A stretch of 64,000 bases of DNA from positions 87,199,877-87,263,876 of the forward strand of contig CM019063.1 in assembly GCA_009667805.1 (NCBI GenBank), in the 5' to 3' direction. Shown one piece after another: positions 60,890-64,000 of the stretch (its first letter is position 1; each line of letters begins with the position of its first letter). Source of the DNA: Leptobrachium leishanense (taxonomy: Eukaryota > Chordata > Amphibia > Anura > Megophryidae). A program made the translations under genes and the position numbers. Below the pieces are notes generated by a model, which was given only the letters and a program-made list of their open reading frames with translations, was not told the DNA's origin and ran no database searches.

Positions 60890-62531
60890 ACCCAGAAGTG
60901 GCTCAGTTTTAGTTACATCAGATTACTTGCACCTGAGAAGGTCCCACTTTTTATTATATTTTTTTGCATTGTCTTGTTATACCAATAGGGGACCTTGGTT
61001 CAGTGTATTTGTAAAAAAAAATGAAAAAAGAAAAAAGCGCTAACATCGTAATGAAAAGGTGCATTTGTAATTGTTTTGTATAAAAAAAAAAGAGACAACA
61101 AAAAATAAAAAACATAGTAAATAATTTTGTACATATATACTCATTTTTAGGTCTTTTTTTAATGAAATAACGAATGTTTATTGATGAATGCGGCAGCTGT
61201 GAAGCATACTCAAATAAATGTACAAAGCCATGCTGCTTTAACTTATTGGATGCTTTGCCAATTCATTAAAACCTTACATTTCGGGATCACCACATTATAT
61301 ACTGTATACAATAGGACAGTTACAGATACGACAAATAGGGTAGTATACTTATTATTCTTCTCTGCTCATCGTGGTGAGATCAAATTGTGTAAAGCTGTAT
61401 TAACATAATATTCATTATTAACCCGTCAATGCCAATATCGAGTATACTCAATCTGCAAGGCACCGGATATGAGGTTTATTCGATGTGGGCTAATACTGAA
61501 GCAAAGCATAGGCATTTCGTATTTTTGCAAATGGGCTCCTGATTGTGGACCCCAAAGTTTAAGCACCTCGGGCATGGCAGCCAAGGTATTAAAACAGCTT
61601 AGATTCTTTTTTATTTTCCCGAAGAAATAAATGGATCACACATTGTACTATGGGGGGTGTAGTAGGGCTATTTGGGCTGCAGATGACAGTATCTGCCTGT
61701 CAAATAATGCAAACAGTTGAAAATGTGCTTTAGATATTGGAAGCTATATTTGAAGCACAGTTTCAGTGTATGTATAATGCAAAATTGTTTTCCAAAAATC
61801 CACTGGGTCCTGGCAGTGGATTTATAGAAAGCAAGTTGGTAGTAAAGGAGTTCATTTAAATTTGCACACAGTGGTAAATCTAGTACATGATCAATGGTAA
61901 CAATGTTTTGAAAGTTTTCTGGATTCTTATTCAAGCTCTCATCATATTTATGAGCTATTGAGGAATACTTTGGTTTGGTTGAAATATGTATTTCTACTAA
62001 TTTAAAAGAAGTATAATTTTTGTATTAATTTCAACTTTTTACATTTTCACGGTGGCATGTACCTGGAAAATATAAACGGAAAATGTTAAAGCCTATTTAT
62101 TACAGTAAGCTAAAGGCAAATAGTCGTTCTATAAAGTAAAGCAGTCATGGCTTCTTAACAAACCGTCCTAATTACTAATAGTGTGATTAATGCATTCCGT
62201 TGGCTGCTGCAACTTGCGGAATCTTATTTTGTACTTGACAACAATGCACCATAGTGTTGACCTGTATGTTTTTTTTTTCTATTACAACAATGCACATAAT
62301 ACTTTTTTTTCTGTATTTATATTATAACATGTATAGTATATAATGTGAACCTTTGGGTATTTGTGAATGAAAGTCTGAATCTTTGTAACTTTTTATATTC
62401 GCTTCTGTTTCACCAAAGAAACTCTGTTTTGTTTGCTAGTAAATGGTTTATAGTGTTTTTATTTATTCAGAAATTCTTGGAATTTTTTTTCTATATATAT
62501 AATAGAAAAATGTACAATTAGGGCTGAAAAC

Positions 62532-62537
62532 AATAAA
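62532..62537 (+). promoter_or_regulatory. VCAN: Likely distal poly(A) signal of VCAN
   Basis: AATAAA within AAAACAATAAACATTCG, followed within 40 nt by TGTCC and TCTCATG-type U/GU-rich sequence. Repeats resume soon after (62745), which fits this as the gene end. Confidence 0.5.
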
Positions 62538-63097
62538 CATTCGATTGTCCACACGTCTCATGCAGGTCCTCTGAGCCTGTTCCACTTATCTGATGAGAAA
62601 ATGAAAGTCATTTGCGTGTTTATATTTTTGTTGTGACATAAATATAGGTTTAATATTCAATCTGTAGCATTAAATGGCCATAAACTGTGAAAGCACCGCA
62701 TAAAGATAATGAATCCATACTATAGAAATATGGGAACAAGTACCTTAATCCTTTGACTACCAAGAGCTTTCCAATAAAATATTATCATAACATTTATTTG
62801 AACCATGGGATGCAAGTTAACAATTAAACATAGGGTAAAATGCCAATTATGCATTGAGATTGTTATTACGAGAGCCATAAAAGATTAAAATAATGTAAAT
62901 TTGCTCATCTTTAAATGTTCATGTATTCATTCGTCTATCCTTAACAGAAATAGTTGAAAGATTCTATACTCTAGATGGTGCCCCTTATCTTGCAAAATGT
63001 CACATGGGGTCTGCATTGTTGTTTACAGGCAGAAATAGCCTTTGTGTCAAGTACTGCAGATGTGATTAATCAAAAAAATGGTCTGATCTCCTGCTTA

Positions 63098-63524
63098 GGC
63101 TAGGGTCAGACGAACGCATTTTTCGCGTTGTCCGTGAAAAAGTGCGTTCGAACGAATGGACGTATTTTTTCACGGAATACGCGATAGCGATCATACGATA
63201 CGCATTTTCGTCCGTGATTTTGTACGGATCATCAATAAAACCCTTTTTGCATCTGGACGTTTTGTTGGCCGGACATGAGCAGCGTCTGACGTCTCCTAAT
63301 CACGCAAACACATCGCTATGCGGCTGCAGCGCACTCTGTACGTCCGTACTAGCGGTTTGACGTTCTCGAAAAAATGCGTTCGTTTGCCACTTGCGTTGCA
63401 CGGACGGACTTTCGTGCGGCCGTTCTTCATATGCTGACCGGCATTGGACGTCATTTGCTGCTAGCACGGCCGTGATTTCATGCGGCTAAACGCACGTTAA
63501 AACTGCGTTCGTCTGACCCCAGCC
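63098..63524. mobile_element. Harbinger-like MITE, GGCTNGGGTCAGACG family, TTA duplication
   Basis: GGCTAGGGTCAGACGAACGC to GCGTTCGTCTGACCCCAGCC with TTA on both sides (63095-63097, 63525-63527). It is the cleanest copy of this family in the window. Confidence 0.85.
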
Positions 63525-63553
63525 TTATGGGGGTTTGTAGTGATCATAATGAT

Positions 63554-63758
63554 ATTTTTTTTTTGAGAAACTATTTTACCAGTAAGGATACATTGAGATT
63601 TCTCTCGTTTTCAAGTATATCCTGGGTGGCGAGTATTTACCGTTAGGTGTCTTGCCCAAGGACACTTACTGGAGAGGTTGCTTGCTGGGATCGAACCCAT
63701 GTCTCCACAGGCTCTCTCCATGCAGAGCAGTGATGTTACCTCTACTTCACCCAGCCGG
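63554..63758 (-). mobile_element. tRNA-related SINE with LINE-like 3' tail
   Basis: On the minus strand the order is a tRNA-like head with a perfect B box GGTTCGATCCC and a degenerate A-box region, then GTGTCCTTGGGCAAGACACC (a motif I recognise from other vertebrate SINEs), then a tail block with GAGAGAAATCTCAATGTATC and finally a poly(A) run (T-run at 63554-63564 on +). The tail is shared with the LINE at 45300-46310. Confidence 0.75.
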
Positions 63759-63913
63759 TACTTTATGCCAATGCATCTTATAAAAATTCCAATATAGTAT
63801 AAAAATAACATCTGTATGTGGCATAATGCCTGTATATGGAAATTACAGTAACACCTTGTATCTGTACTGTGAGGGATTTTCAGTGATAATATGCCCCTGA
63901 ATCTTATTCCTGT

Positions 63914-64000
63914 ACACTAGTGGCCAAAATTGTGGATACACCTTCTGATTTTGTCAGTTTTGGTTGACAAGAAAATTCCTGTCTTGGAAATAGCCCTGAC
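63914..64000. mobile_element. Possible Tc1-like transposon end at the window edge
   Basis: TACACTAGTGGCCAAAATTG directly after the end of the TTAA-family repeat resembles a Tc1-family terminal repeat preceded by TA. The rest lies outside the window. Confidence 0.4.

Larger units (their letters stand above)
59764..62556 (+). other. VCAN: VCAN 3' untranslated region (probable extent)
   Basis: AT-rich sequence after the stop codon with no coding signal and several AATAAA hexamers. The strongest distal candidate is at 62532-62537, so the UTR likely ends near 62550-62560. It includes a small TTAA-flanked hairpin (60674-60736) and a (CAA)n run. The extent is inferred; nothing in the sequence fixes the cleavage site. 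Confidence 0.6.
62745..63912. mobile_element. TTAACCCCTTCA-family element, split by a MITE and a SINE
   Basis: Begins TTAATCCTTTGACTACCAAG. 62745-63090, 63528-63553 and 63759-63912 align in order with 46683-47240 (for example GGGATGCAAGTTAACAATTA, TTTGTAGTGATCATAATGA, CAGTAACACCTTGTATCTGT). The gaps hold a GGCTNGGG MITE and a SINE. Confidence 0.75.
62557..64000. other. Intergenic sequence downstream of VCAN
   Basis: 62557-62744 shows nothing. The rest is a TTAA-family repeat with two nested insertions and the start of a possible Tc1-like end at the window edge. No gene seen. Confidence 0.7.

Noticed and set aside
62590..62610. CTGATGAGAAAATGAAAGTC as a hammerhead-like core
   Set aside because: There is no room for a stem II between the two boxes and no stem I partner.
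63665..63720. tRNA gene on the minus strand suggested by the GGTTCGATCCC B box
   Set aside because: It lacks a cloverleaf and a proper A box and continues into a LINE-like tail. It is a SINE head.

Overview
The window carries the 3' half of one vertebrate gene, versican (VCAN, a large chondroitin-sulfate proteoglycan of the lectican family), read left to right on the + strand. Eight coding exons are visible: the giant GAG-beta exon (9635-16128), two EGF-like exons (20179-20295, 22442-22555), three C-type lectin exons (28026-28184, 28280-28362, 56702-56846), one CCP/Sushi exon (58251-58433) and the last coding exon with the stop codon (59633-59763). The 3' UTR probably runs to about 62.55 kb. 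All junctions have AG/GT borders and fit the lectican exon phases, so the boundaries are well supported. The hyaluronan-binding exons and GAG-alpha are not in the window; 1-9634 is the tail of the intron before GAG-beta.

Everything else is intron or downstream DNA densely filled with transposable elements. Regions: 1.3-2.3 kb, a dead mariner-superfamily transposon with intact terminal repeats; 4.9-7.7 kb, nested and adjacent MITEs; 16.8-18.55 kb, a fold-back element holding a 26-bp minisatellite and a near-perfect palindrome; 21.4-22.2 kb, an L2/CR1-like LINE piece; 25-38 kb, Harbinger-like, hAT-like and CG-rich MITEs; 38.47-41.09 kb, a young non-autonomous LTR retrotransposon that looks like the self-priming Tf1/sushi group; 41.4-46.3 kb, more MITEs and LINE pieces; 48.36-49.37 kb, a MITE split by a retroposed segment that carries a hammerhead ribozyme motif typical of Penelope-like elements; 52-56.4 kb, MITEs; 57.4-58.0 kb, a hAT-like element; 62.7-64 kb, a repeat split by a MITE and a SINE.

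Organism: a non-mammalian vertebrate, most likely an amphibian (anuran). This is inferred from the versican exons together with the repeat content (abundant short palindromic MITEs, L2-like LINEs, a sushi-type LTR element, a Penelope-type hammerhead). It is not proven by any single marker.

No other host gene was found. The main open questions are a 1-nt frame break in GAG-beta near 10232-10236 (probably a sequencing or assembly error), an in-line array of about nine chondroitin-sulfate attachment modules in GAG-beta, and the ribozyme-bearing and self-priming retroelements in the 28-kb intron.
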